DNA of 29,337 nucleotides from an uncultured Anaerococcus sp. (GTDB lineage Bacteria; Bacillota; Clostridia; Tissierellales; Peptoniphilaceae): NCBI RefSeq assembly GCF_943912825.1, contig NZ_CALTUX010000024.1, positions 1 to 29,337 of the forward strand, read 5' to 3'. Shown piece by piece: positions 7,280 to 15,568 of this stretch (position 1 is its first letter; each line of letters starts with the position of its first letter). The notes under the pieces were generated by a model. It saw only the letters and a program-made list of their open reading frames with translations, ran no database searches and was not told where the DNA came from. The position numbers and the translations under genes were made by a program.

Positions 7280-8374
7280 CTATAAATTAAGGGCCCTGTC
7301 CACATTTCTGATGAAATCTTGGACGTTTGTTACCATGGATACTGCTGTGACTGTACCCCTGTCTGAGAGTTTGTTTACAGCAAATTCTTGGATGTCGATG
7401 GTATACATATAGACAGGTCTGACCTTTTCATCAAAGATATTATAGGATGGGGTCATGTTGCCTGTGGCGATTGTGTAAAGAATCGCAGACATCATTATGA
7501 TTGTGGATGTCTTTCTGGCGTGCTTTCTCATCTCATTTTGGGCCTGGTAGACATTGTTTATTGTCTCTGGTAGGCCAAGCCTATCTCTGATGGTGCCTGC
7601 AATTACAACTGGTATATCCATCTCCACACTTGCCTTCATAAAGCCATCCTTGACAAGACCGCTTTCTACAAGGGCCTTAGTTGACCCATATTTTCTAGCA
7701 AGGTTGATGGTCTCAAAGAGGTTTCTTGTGGTGTTTTGCTCTTTTTCAAAGTGTTCTTGGCCCCAAGATGTGCCATATATTCCCTTTTCTAGGTCAAAGG
7801 CAGCTGTTTCTGTGCCGCAAAAGATAGCATTTACATAGCCATTTCTTATTAGCCTTTCTAGGGCAAGTCTTGAATCACGGTCTAAGGCTAGGGCAGCGCC
7901 TACAATTAGGGTCACATAGCCCCCATTTTCCTTTTCGTGTTTGAGAACTTCATAAAGATTGTCATAGTCCATGGAGAAGGCTGTTTCACGAGATCTACCT
8001 GCCCTAAAGGCGAAGGTATCAACGTGCTCATCTGGCTCTAAAAAGCCCTCTGTCCACACATAAATTCCCTCAGAAGCGTCTTCGGTGCGGCCGATAACTA
8101 CCTTATCGCCTTTTTTTAGATTTCTAAATTCGACAATATCCACGCTCTCTCCGCCCTCTGTGTCATTTGCTACACAGACTGTATCCATTCTTGACTGGCC
8201 GGCTAGGACCCATTTGCCGTTTATCTTGAAATATTCAGGATAAACTGATAAGGCGTGGTAATTTCTAGGGCTTAGGCCATCAACTGTAACTTCCTCTAGG
8301 GTCACATTTGGAGCATTTTTTAGAAAATCCTGATCAAAATCTGGATGATGGTATTTTGGCATTTCTAGGCTCAT
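7280..8374 (-). CDS. LOR/SDH (TIGR00300) paralogue, divergent
   Basis: 364 aa. It aligns along its length with the upstream neighbour (8374-9480) and with the LOR/SDH conserved-region family, whose characterised archaeal member is an NAD-dependent ornithine cyclodeaminase (L-ornithine to L-proline plus ammonia). Shared blocks include a KKGD(x)VV/IGR segment near residue 87, a GR(S)xET segment near 127, and the nucleotide-binding-type half from about 150. Several blocks conserved in the neighbour have changed here: GNAMATHDLE becomes GTETAAFDLE, and SGSIRDDGPLPEV becomes AGTIRDRLGLPET. Its ATG overlaps the neighbour's stop (TAATG), so the two are coupled and may form a heteromer, with this subunit possibly structural or of altered specificity. 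Confidence 0.75.
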   Translation of the reverse strand: MSLEMPKYHHPDFDQDFLKNAPNVTLEEVTVDGLSPRNYHALSVYPEYFKINGKWVLAGQSRMDTVCVANDTEGGESVDIVEFRNLKKGDKVVIGRTEDASEGIYVWTEGFLEPDEHVDTFAFRAGRSRETAFSMDYDNLYEVLKHEKENGGYVTLIVGAALALDRDSRLALERLIRNGYVNAIFCGTETAAFDLEKGIYGTSWGQEHFEKEQNTTRNLFETINLARKYGSTKALVESGLVKDGFMKASVEMDIPVVIAGTIRDRLGLPETINNVYQAQNEMRKHARKTSTIIMMSAILYTIATGNMTPSYNIFDEKVRPVYMYTIDIQEFAVNKLSDRGTVTAVSMVTNVQDFIRNVDRALNL

Positions 8375-9480
8375 TACTTTTCTCCTTTCTGGCTATTTTT
8401 ATCATCTACTAGGGCCTTTTGGAGGTTGACTACAAAGTCTTGGACATTGGTCACCATTGGCACTACTGCGAGGCTTTCCCTGGCTGCTTCTACCTTGTGG
8501 ACGACATTTTCAGTAACATCGACAGAATATAGGTAGACTGGAGAAACCTTGCCGTCAGCTCTCTTCCTGTAAGATGAAGCCATATTTGCAACTGAAAGTG
8601 AGTGGAGCATGGTTGCTATACAAATTATAACTGTGGCCTTATCTAGCTCTTTTTTAGTTTCTGTAAGGGCCTTATCTGTATCGCCGATGACCTCTGGAAG
8701 TGGGCCGTCATCTCTAATTGACCCTGAAAGGACAAATGGCACGTCCATTCCTGCTAGGGTCTTGATAATTCCGTCTTTTACATGGCCTTCCTTGATAAAT
8801 TCTTTGATAGAGCCTGCTATCCTTACTTCGTTTAAGAGGTCTAGGTGGTTGTAGTGGCCCATTGGTTGGTTTTCTTGGGTGTAGATATTTTGGCCAAGGG
8901 CTGTATTTAGATATCCTCCCTCAAGGTCGTGGGTTGCCATGGCATTACCGCCAAGAAGGCTATCTATATAACCTTCTTCAGCCAAGGCATTTAAGGCATT
9001 TCTTGTATCATAGTCAAATACAACTGCAGGGCCTAGGACCCAAACTATATAGCCATCTTCAGAATCTCTTTCATGTCTTAAAAGTTCAAATAAATAGTCA
9101 TAGTCTCTTGAAGAAGAAGTCTCAACAGATCTGCCTGGCTTGGAGTAGGCATCGGCTCCAAAGGCATTTTCATCGACAAAAATCCCTTCTTCTAGATTTC
9201 CTTCCCTGCCTAATACTATTTGGTCGCCCTTTTTAATTTCTCTAATTTCCTTGATAATAATTTCCCCATCAACAAGGCTTGCCACACAGTTAAGGCTGTT
9301 GTGGTCTGGTAGGGTAAACTTGCCATCTACCTTATAAAATGTAGGCTTGTGGTGGGTAAGGTAAAAGCCATCTGGGGCAATACCATCAGCTTCTGCTGGG
9401 CACGTTTTAATATTTTCTGCCTCGGTAAATTCTTCCTTAGAAAAATCTGGCAAGGCAAGTTCTGCTAGTTTAAATTCCAT
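8374..9480 (-). CDS. Archaeal-type ornithine cyclodeaminase-like protein (LOR/SDH family)
   Basis: 368 aa with the marks of the LOR/SDH/TIGR00300 family: VWVLGPAVV near 146-154, GGNAMATHDLEGG near 177-189, and SGSIRDDGPLPEV at 252-264, all well kept. Members act as NAD-dependent ornithine cyclodeaminases, alone in archaea or as the C-terminal domain of cyanobacterial arginine-guanidine-removing enzymes (AgrE/ArgZ). The N-terminal arginine dihydrolase domain is absent here. It is preceded by a GGAG ribosome binding site, follows the membrane protein gene by 37 bases and overlaps its paralogue downstream. The nearby ornithine carbamoyltransferase supports ornithine as substrate. The reaction is inferred, not proved. 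Confidence 0.78.
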   Translation of the reverse strand: MEFKLAELALPDFSKEEFTEAENIKTCPAEADGIAPDGFYLTHHKPTFYKVDGKFTLPDHNSLNCVASLVDGEIIIKEIREIKKGDQIVLGREGNLEEGIFVDENAFGADAYSKPGRSVETSSSRDYDYLFELLRHERDSEDGYIVWVLGPAVVFDYDTRNALNALAEEGYIDSLLGGNAMATHDLEGGYLNTALGQNIYTQENQPMGHYNHLDLLNEVRIAGSIKEFIKEGHVKDGIIKTLAGMDVPFVLSGSIRDDGPLPEVIGDTDKALTETKKELDKATVIICIATMLHSLSVANMASSYRKRADGKVSPVYLYSVDVTENVVHKVEAARESLAVVPMVTNVQDFVVNLQKALVDDKNSQKGEK

Positions 9481-9517
9481 GTCTACTCCTTTTTATTTTT
9501 AAAATTTAACGTCAATC

Positions 9518-10678
9518 TTACAAGAAGGCAAGCAAAGTCCAAAGCAAATGGGCAAAAAATCCTGCACATAAACCGCCTATGGTGTGGCAAATTATGGCAT
9601 TGCCTGTCATTTCCTTGGTGTCTAGGGCATCCATCATGGCTATGTGGGTTGATAGATAGCCTGACCAGCACATGCAGATAGATGTGAAAACTGCTATGTC
9701 ATTGCCTGAAATTATTCCCCTACCTGCCATATCTGCTACAAGACCTATGGCTGCTCCTGCTGAGCCTAGGGCTGTGATTGGAACGGCTATGGCCTCTGGG
9801 CTTTTAAAACCAAAAATTGGATTTATTATAAAGGATAATTTCTCACCGATTACTGGAAGGAGGGCTATGCCTTGGTTGGCTTCTCCTGTATAGCCATTTG
9901 CTCCTGCCCCATTTGTTAGCATGATCACTAAGGTACAGATTAGGCAAACCCCAGGAATTATGGCCACTCCCATGTCTACTCCGACCCTGCCCCCATCAAG
10001 GAGGGCTGTGATAAATCTGGAGCCGACAGAACCTTCTCTTACCTGCCTAAAGCCAGCAGGGATAGCTTTGACTGAATTGGTTTCTACCATTTCTTCTGTC
10101 CCGTAATATTTTTTGGTCTTTCTAATCATAAGCCTTACTGATACGATAGATCCGCAGACTGCTCCCATTAAGCCAACTATGGCCGCCTTTAGGGAATCCT
10201 CAACTGGCAGAGCCATCATAGATGTGACTGTAATAAGGCCCATGCCAAAGGCTGTGCCTAGGTTGGTTAGGGCTGGCATCTGGTATTTTTTAAAATACAT
10301 CCTAAAATTATCATCCCTAGCCAAGGTGAGGATGGCTGGGTTATCAGACATAAAGCAGGATAAAACTCCAAGAGAGCTTGCTCCTGGTAGGTCATAGATA
10401 GGGCCCATGAGCTTTGAAAGGATTTTATTTACCAGGGCAATCACCCCAAATTCTGAAAAAATTGCAGAAAGGCCTCCCGCAAGAACTGCCACCGCCATCA
10501 GGTAGAAGCAAACATTCATCAAGAGGTCAAAAGAGGTGAGCATCATGGTTTTGACCATGTTTGTCCCACCCATTATATTTGCCATATAGATAAAAAGTCC
10601 CAAAAAGAGGCCCAAAAATATAAAGACCTCGGCACTTATATCTTTTTTTAGATTTTTATTTACATCAAGCTTGTCCAT
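9518..10678 (-). CDS. Polytopic membrane protein with nucleoside-recognition-like fold
   Basis: 386 aa with about ten hydrophobic segments and no signal peptide. The layout (paired gate-like segments, MSDNPAILTLARDDNF near residue 110, a GVDMGVAIIPGVCLICTLVIML region near 230-250) resembles the CD0519/CD1768-type membrane proteins with a nucleoside-recognition (Gate) domain. It is first in the operon with the two cyclodeaminase-like genes, so it may import ornithine or another amino acid for them. The transport substrate is an inference from position only. Translation probably starts at MDKLDVNKN, with AAGGAA upstream. Confidence 0.7.
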   Translation of the reverse strand: MDKLDVNKNLKKDISAEVFIFLGLFLGLFIYMANIMGGTNMVKTMMLTSFDLLMNVCFYLMAVAVLAGGLSAIFSEFGVIALVNKILSKLMGPIYDLPGASSLGVLSCFMSDNPAILTLARDDNFRMYFKKYQMPALTNLGTAFGMGLITVTSMMALPVEDSLKAAIVGLMGAVCGSIVSVRLMIRKTKKYYGTEEMVETNSVKAIPAGFRQVREGSVGSRFITALLDGGRVGVDMGVAIIPGVCLICTLVIMLTNGAGANGYTGEANQGIALLPVIGEKLSFIINPIFGFKSPEAIAVPITALGSAGAAIGLVADMAGRGIISGNDIAVFTSICMCWSGYLSTHIAMMDALDTKEMTGNAIICHTIGGLCAGFFAHLLWTLLAFL

Positions 10679-10706
10679 CTTATTTCCTTATGTAGAGATT
10701 TATTTT

Positions 10707-10742
10707 ACGATTATTATCGTCTTCTTATGTTAGTCTTTACAA
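10707..10742 (-). promoter_or_regulatory. Probable promoter of the membrane protein/cyclodeaminase operon
   Basis: On the minus strand TTGTAA (complement of 10737-10742) and GATAAT (complement of 10713-10718) are 18 bp apart. The -10 lies within an imperfect palindrome acgat/atcgt (10707-10720), a possible repressor site. Hexamers are only moderate matches. Confidence 0.4.
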
Positions 10743-10837
10743 ATTTTTTGTTAAAATTATCAGACTACTTCTACCATACCAATCATATGGCCAAAAACTA
10801 GGCAGTTCTTAGCTAAAGACTCTTCCTAAGTTTTTTA

Positions 10838-10876
10838 AAATAAAACCCAGCTCTAGGAAAATCCTAGGGCTAGGTG
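10838..10876 (-). terminator. Terminator of the ornithine carbamoyltransferase gene
   Basis: Stem agctctagga (10849-10858) / tcctagggct (10862-10871) with a 3-base loop. On the minus strand the stem is followed by gggttttattttaaaa. It separates the carbamoyltransferase from the membrane protein operon, so the two are distinct transcription units. Confidence 0.75.
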
Positions 10877-10887
10877 ATTTTTGCTAG

Positions 10888-11880
10888 CTAGCAAAGTGTT
10901 GCATACATTACTGCTTTTATGGTGTGCATCCTGTTTTCTGCTTCGTCAAAGACTAGGGATTGTTTTGATTCAAAGACTTCATCTGTAACTTCGATTGAGT
11001 CAAGACCATATTTTTCAAAGATTTCCTTGCCAACCTTGGTCTCCTTGTCGTGGAAGGCTGGTAGGCAGTGGAGGAAGATGGCTTCTTTGTTGGCCATGTC
11101 CATGATCTCTTTTCTAACTTGGTAAGGTTTTAAGATCTTGATTCTTCTTTCCCATTCTTCAGCTGGCTCACCCATTGATACCCAGACGTCTGTGTAGATT
11201 ACATCGGCATTTGTAGCTGCTTCTTTGACATCTTCTGTAAGGGTAACTGTTGAGAAGTTTTCTTCCGCAATTTTCTTGCATTCTTCAACTAGCCATTCTT
11301 CTGGGAAGAGCTCTTTTGGAGCACAGGCTACGAAATTTATACCAAGTTTTGCACAAACTACCATTAGGGAATTGGCCATATTATTTCTAGCATCGCCGAA
11401 ATATACGAATTTAAGACCCTTAGAATAACCAAAGTGCTCTTCGATTGTTAGGACATCGGCTAGCATTTGGGTTGGGTGCCATTGGTCTGTTAGGCCATTC
11501 CAAACAGGGACTCCTGAATATTTTGCAAGCTCTTCGACGTGTTCTTGCTTAAAGCCCCTAAATTCTATACCGTCATAGATCCTACCTAGGACTCTGGCAG
11601 TGTCGGCTACAGACTCCTTATGGCCCATTTGTGAACCTGTTGGGTCAAGATAGGTTACTCCCATGCCTAGGTCATAGGCTCCTACTTCGAAAGAACATCT
11701 GGTTCTTGTGGATGTTTTTTCAAAGATGATTGCTATATTTTTGCCCTCAAGATATCTGTGAGGAACACCAGCTCTTTTCATGTCTTTGAAGTTTTTTGCT
11801 AGGTCTAAAAGGTATCTGATATCTGCTGATGAGAAATCAAGAAGTTTTAGAAATGATTTGCCTCTGAAATTTTTTGCCAT
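10888..11880 (-). CDS. arcB: Ornithine carbamoyltransferase
   Basis: 330 aa. Carbamoyl-phosphate binding motif STRTR at 57-61, HPTQ at 135-138, ornithine-side DVWVSMG at 231-237 and HCLPAFHD at 271-278 are all intact. The LDPTGSQMGHKESVADTARV stretch is typical of the catabolic ArcB type, which phosphorolyses citrulline to ornithine and carbamoyl phosphate for ATP formation, although the anabolic ArgF direction uses the same fold. No arginine deiminase or carbamate kinase is in the window. It is monocistronic, with GGAG before ATG and its own terminator. Ornithine made here could feed the cyclodeaminase-like pair downstream. Confidence 0.94.
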   Translation of the reverse strand: MAKNFRGKSFLKLLDFSSADIRYLLDLAKNFKDMKRAGVPHRYLEGKNIAIIFEKTSTRTRCSFEVGAYDLGMGVTYLDPTGSQMGHKESVADTARVLGRIYDGIEFRGFKQEHVEELAKYSGVPVWNGLTDQWHPTQMLADVLTIEEHFGYSKGLKFVYFGDARNNMANSLMVVCAKLGINFVACAPKELFPEEWLVEECKKIAEENFSTVTLTEDVKEAATNADVIYTDVWVSMGEPAEEWERRIKILKPYQVRKEIMDMANKEAIFLHCLPAFHDKETKVGKEIFEKYGLDSIEVTDEVFESKQSLVFDEAENRMHTIKAVMYATLC

Positions 11881-11994
11881 AATTTACTCCTTTTGTGTCC
11901 ATAAAGTTTTATTAACTATATTTTAACATATTTTTTAAAACTTTGCAGTAAAATTTTCAAAAAAAAATTCCTCTAGGAGCCGGCGGGCAAACCG

Positions 11995-12011
11995 AAGCCG
12001 ACGGTCGGCTT
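11995..12011. other. GC-rich hairpin in AT-rich intergenic region
   Basis: Perfect stem aagccga/tcggctt with a 3-base loop, inside a short GC-rich patch (about 11970-12012) that contrasts with its AT-rich surroundings. It has no T-run. It lies just before the IS3 remnant and may be a trace of another inserted element. Confidence 0.4.
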
Positions 12012-12050
12012 GTATATTATAAAAACTTAGACTGGTATGTTAATACTTTT

Positions 12051-12534
12051 TAGGACAGTTTAAAATCGAATAAGCTAATTAGTATTAATTTCTTCAAATC
12101 ATAAAATATATTTCTAAATTGTAAAAAGTAAAGGCTTGAGCCTGAAGACGTCGCTTTCACACTTAACAATTTATCAATATATTTTAAGATGATCTTTAAA
12201 TCAATTCTAAGTCTCTGTATTCTTTAGAACTTAAATACTCAATGACCCATGTATTTTATAATTGTTATACCAATATACAAATTCTGATAATTCTAGTTTC
12301 AACTCTACTAATTTATTAAATCGCTTTTGATAAATAAATTCTGTCTTCATCACTTCGTTTACAACGTTATCATATGGACTTTCCTTGTTGATTAAGGATA
12401 TACTTATTCCAAATATATCTAGTGTGTAGATGTTTACTATTTACTTTTCAATATTTTCTTCATGATATTTAACTAATTTCATTGCCTAACAGACTTGTTA
12501 GTTTTATTATATCTGTTTGTTTTAAATTGTCCTA
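12051..12534 (-). mobile_element. IS3-family element, internally deleted
   Basis: The ends are imperfect inverted repeats, taggacagtttaaaat (12051-12066) and the complement of gttttaaattgtccta (12519-12534). Both are flanked by ttt, a possible 3-bp target duplication as expected for IS3 elements. Only about 484 bp remain of an element that is normally 1.2-1.5 kb, so it cannot move by itself. It contains the C-terminal part of an OrfB transposase on the minus strand. Confidence 0.6.
12196..12440 (-). pseudogene. IS3-family OrfB transposase remnant
   Basis: Read on the minus strand from about 12440, the frame gives FGISISLINKESPYDN, then VVNEVMKTEFIYQKRFNKL, then WYNNYKIHGSLS. This is the end of the IS3-type DDE domain, including the region of the final catalytic Glu (NE) and the characteristic YN-x-x-RIHGSL-type ending. 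After HGSL a one-base frameshift moves into YLSSKEYRDLELI and a stop at 12196-12198, matching the usual L-x-Y-x-S/T-P-x-E-Y/F end. The N-terminal two thirds and OrfA are gone. Confidence 0.7.
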
Positions 12535-12586
12535 TTTATTGTAGCCTATCCTCCAGCATAAAATAAACTAGCCCGTCTGGCTTGTG

Positions 12587-13288
12587 GAGGACTTAGCAAG
12601 CTCCTCAGGCTTCATCATAGGAGAAAATGTATCCCACCATCCAAATGACATGTACACCCTAAAACCATTCTTAAAAAAACTACAAGAAAGTTATCCAAAC
12701 AAACTAGACAAAATAGTAGCAGATGCAGGATATGAAAGTGAAGAAAACTATGTATACCTAGCAGAAAATAAGCTAACATCATACATAAAACCATCAAACT
12801 ATGAACAATCAAAAACACGAAAATATAAAAAAGAACAAGAATTCAGGGAAAGCCTAAAATATGATGAAACTCAAGACAAATACATATCACAAGAAGGTAA
12901 AGAATTCATAAGGTGCAAGGACAGATACAATAAAAGAAAAAGTGGATATGTAACAATCACAAAAGTCTATAGGTGTTTTGATTGGAACAAAGATGGTCAA
13001 AAAACTAAAGGAATCTACATATTAGAAACCTTCCAAAAACATAGGAAAGAATCATTAGAAAACATAATATCCGACCAAGGAATAGAAGAAAGATTAAATA
13101 GATCAATCCAAGCTGAAGGAGAATTTTCCAAAATAAAGTCAGGACTAAACTACAACAGATTCCAACATAGAGGAAAAGAAAATATAATAAGTGAAATATG
13201 CCTTTTATCAATAGCACTAAACTTAAATAAACTGGCATCCAAAATAGAAAATAAGAACTTAGAAATCATAAAATTCAAATCCTCTTAA
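12587..13288 (+). pseudogene. IS1182-like transposase, C-terminal fragment
   Basis: About 233 codons in one open frame, homologous in style to the second half of IS1182-family transposases: GFIIGENVSHHPND and TLKPFLKKL, then DKIVADAGYESEENY (DDE region), then a C-terminal RSIQAEGEFSKIKSGLNYNR and RGKENIISEICLLSIALNLNKL. The N-terminal half with the first catalytic Asp is missing and a stop lies in frame at 12569-12571. A GTG at 12584 opens the frame but no ribosome binding site is seen. It is therefore a truncated, inactive gene. The remaining frame has no internal stop, which suggests a fairly recent deletion. Confidence 0.85.
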
Positions 13289-13862
13289 GAAAATATATTA
13301 ATTTAGTAATCTATTAATTAACGCTCTTTTTATGAAAAATATGTATAAAATAAAATCCTGTGAAAATGCTATAGGTTTTGTTGGTTAAATCTTAATATAT
13401 AAGAAAAATTGATTAGAAAAATAGGTTTACCTATTCTTCAACATTCCCTTATTTGACATGTCATAAATTACAAGATTAATTATCTTTATATTTTTTCTTG
13501 ACATGTGATACTTATCTTCTAAACATAAAGCAATACAAAATAAAAAAAGTACTCTTTATATTTACTATTAATACTCAACCCTACATTGAGACAATGATTC
13601 GCTATCTTAAACATAAATGATGCCCCAATAAAATTCTTAATACTTTTAAGGATATTTCATACCATTTACGATAGATAACCACGATAACATTGATAGTTCC
13701 TCAAAAACTACTAATAAGCTCCTCTAATAATAGCTCATTACCATAGAACCCTACTTATTTTAACAAGTTCATGTCCTATAGTCCAATGCTGTTATATTTT
13801 ACAGAATATCATAGTTTTATTCGTTATGCAATTTATTGTTTTTTTGTTTGTTATTTCATAAA
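13289..13862. other. AT-rich non-coding stretch
   Basis: About 570 bases with no supported gene. Two copies of a ttgacatgt motif occur, tttgacatgtca (13452-13463, containing the palindrome tgacatgtca) and cttgacatgtga (13497-13508), 45 bp apart. On the minus strand a 40-codon frame between stops gives a protein-like string but has no start signal. Probably decayed accessory DNA. Confidence 0.5.
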
Positions 13863-13890
13863 TTGACGTAAAGTAATAGTATGTTATATT
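13863..13890 (+). promoter_or_regulatory. Promoter of the small membrane protein gene
   Basis: TTGACG (13863-13868) and TATATT (13885-13890) with 16 bp between. A leader of about 110 bases follows, ending in a tcatata/tatatga hairpin (about 13963-13984) just upstream of the ribosome binding site AAAGGGGGTG. Confidence 0.55.
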
Positions 13891-14007
13891 TAACTGGAAA
13901 TGAAGATAAAAAAGAATAAAAGGAATTAGGGTTTATTATTTAAAAAGTATATAGTAATTATGTCATATATCGCCTTGTATATGAAATGAAAGAAAGGGGG
14001 TGGGGAA

Positions 14008-14241
14008 ATGAAAACACTTAAATTATTACTTTTAGGTATTTCTATGTTTTTTACTGGCATTATAAGCTTTGCGATTCTTGTTGGTGCAGCAGTAATTAGT
14101 ACTTTTACTATAGATAGTTCAAATTGTTTTATGGATACTTGGAAATTACATGGAGTTTTACCGATAGCTATTGCTTTTTTTCTATTAGGATTCATCGGTC
14201 TAATAATTGCATTTATAGGATTTCTACAAAAAGTTAAATGA
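14008..14241 (+). CDS. Small two-helix membrane protein
   Basis: 77 aa with a very strong ribosome binding site (aagggggtgg) 5-8 bases before ATG. Two hydrophobic segments, about residues 4-33 and 50-73, are joined by a short loop with one Cys (SSNCFMDTWKLHG). The C-terminus is short and basic (QKVK). No family is recognised. It lies convergent to the secreted protein gene in the island and shares a terminator with it. An immunity or helper role for that protein is conceivable but rests only on position, and the two genes are not co-transcribed. Confidence 0.7.
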   Translation: MKTLKLLLLGISMFFTGIISFAILVGAAVISTFTIDSSNCFMDTWKLHGVLPIAIAFFLLGFIGLIIAFIGFLQKVK

Positions 14242-14243
14242 AG

Positions 14244-14292
14244 AAAAGGGCCGTTTCATAATTAAGATTTTAAATTATGAAATGACCCTTTT
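14244..14292. terminator. Bidirectional terminator, long stem
   Basis: Arms aaaagggccgtttcataat (14244-14262) and attatgaaatgaccctttt (14274-14292) pair over about 19 bp with a small mismatch. T-runs follow on both strands. It serves the two convergent genes. Confidence 0.85.
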
Positions 14293-14321
14293 CTTATTTA
14301 GTTAGTTGTTTTGATTACAGC

Positions 14322-15089
14322 TTATCGTTTAATAAGCTGTAATCCAAAATATCCATTACGAGGTGCACCTTGAGCAGAACATGCATCATATTCGTGAGTT
14401 ATTAACTGTGGGGTAGTATTTGGCCATATATAGGTAGTTTTATTAGTAAATTTGTATGTAGTACACTCGTAATAATATACAATTCGTCCTTTGTATCCTT
14501 TAGGAACAGTTTTTGTATAAGTTTCACTTGATCCACGAGTATAAGAACCACCAATACTAAAACCTATGGAAGCCTCCGCAGTCTTTTTACTAATACCACC
14601 TTTTAAGTCTAAAGAAGCATTGATTACTACAGATTTATTATATTCTTTTGAAATTGTAAAACCTTCATCTGCATAGGAAGTAACTGGTTTCAACCATTTC
14701 CCACTTGAAGCTTTGAGATTTATTACTTCATGTGTATGAGGAGTGAGGCTAAAATGATATAGACTAGGATGAACATTATCTATTATATTGTCCGGTATAA
14801 CATGACCATCATGAACATAACCCTTGAAATCTTCATCAAGATTATTATTTGAGGTTTCGATATCTTCACCACTAGTAGCAGGACCCATTGGAATAATAAT
14901 AGATTCATTTCCGAACTCATCAGTAGAATCAATACCATATTCATCAATAATTTCTCGGGTTATTTCAGCATCAGCCGGAACAAAATCAGGAAATTCATCA
15001 CCTAGATAAGATTCATTGGCAGCAAAAACAGGAACAGCCAATGACAAAATCATAACTGATGACAAGATTGCACATAAAATTTTTTTCAC
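14322..15089 (-). CDS. Secreted protein with aerolysin-like beta-stretch
   Basis: 255 aa, GTG start with AAAGGAG 8 bases upstream. There is a clear signal peptide (MKKILCAILSSVMILSLA) with likely cleavage after VFA at residue 23. An acidic linker (24-90) precedes a His-containing part (90-135). Residues 147-206 alternate polar and small or hydrophobic residues, rich in Ser/Thr/Gly: NKSVVINASLDLKGG, then AEASIGFSIGGSYTRGSSET, then TKTVPKGYKGRIVYYYE. This arrangement (Ser/Thr-rich amphipathic strands, then T-x-T-VP-x-G-x-K-x-R/K-V) resembles the transmembrane-hairpin region of aerolysin/ETX-type pore formers. Cys209 and Cys237 could form a disulfide. No identified family; the pore-former idea is a hypothesis. 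It sits in a decayed accessory island. Confidence 0.6.
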   Translation of the reverse strand: MKKILCAILSSVMILSLAVPVFAANESYLGDEFPDFVPADAEITREIIDEYGIDSTDEFGNESIIIPMGPATSGEDIETSNNNLDEDFKGYVHDGHVIPDNIIDNVHPSLYHFSLTPHTHEVINLKASSGKWLKPVTSYADEGFTISKEYNKSVVINASLDLKGGISKKTAEASIGFSIGGSYTRGSSETYTKTVPKGYKGRIVYYYECTTYKFTNKTTYIWPNTTPQLITHEYDACSAQGAPRNGYFGLQLIKR

Positions 15090-15225
15090 TTTAATACTCC
15101 TTTCAAAACATTATATTTTCAGACCACCAAAATGACTTATCTCCATTTCTATACCTCTGAGGATTGTTTTGCTTCACTAATATCAGCCACCTTAAAATTA
15201 TTACTTCTAAACAATTAGGTTGTTG

Positions 15226-15387
15226 TTAATGACAATTACAATTCTGACAATTATATGTTTCTTTTCCATCAATATCAAAAACCTTATACATATAAACTTC
15301 TAAAGCATTTGCTATATTGTCAGCAATTTTTAATCTGGCAATCGTTTTCTATATTCCTGTCCTATTTATACTTATCCTTGCTACTCC
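15226..15387 (-). pseudogene. Degraded XRE-type helix-turn-helix regulator
   Basis: The minus strand encodes GVARISINRTGI, a stop, then KTIARLKIADNIANALEVYM, then YKVFDIDGKETYNCQNCNCH and a stop at 15226-15228. The second part is the usual end of an XRE helix-turn-helix domain (x-I-A-x-A-L-E-V), and the first part matches its recognition helix region. An in-frame stop and the lack of an N-terminus show that the gene is broken. The Cys-rich tail is unusual. Confidence 0.6.
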
Positions 15388-15568
15388 CTAATTTTCCAAA
15401 GTCTATGTTGAAATAAACCTAATAATTTACCGTATTTCTCAATTCAATCATCAATTATTTCACTTTTATTTGATTAACTATAGTTTAACATAATTTAGCT
15501 TAAACGTCAACACTTTCTTATATTTTTTTGATTACCTTTTCCTAGTATATTATTATATAATATCTATG

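Noticed and set aside
13452..13508. Two ttgacatgt motifs as promoters or operators
   Set aside because: No -10 at a proper distance and no gene directly downstream; left as a note in the non-coding stretch.
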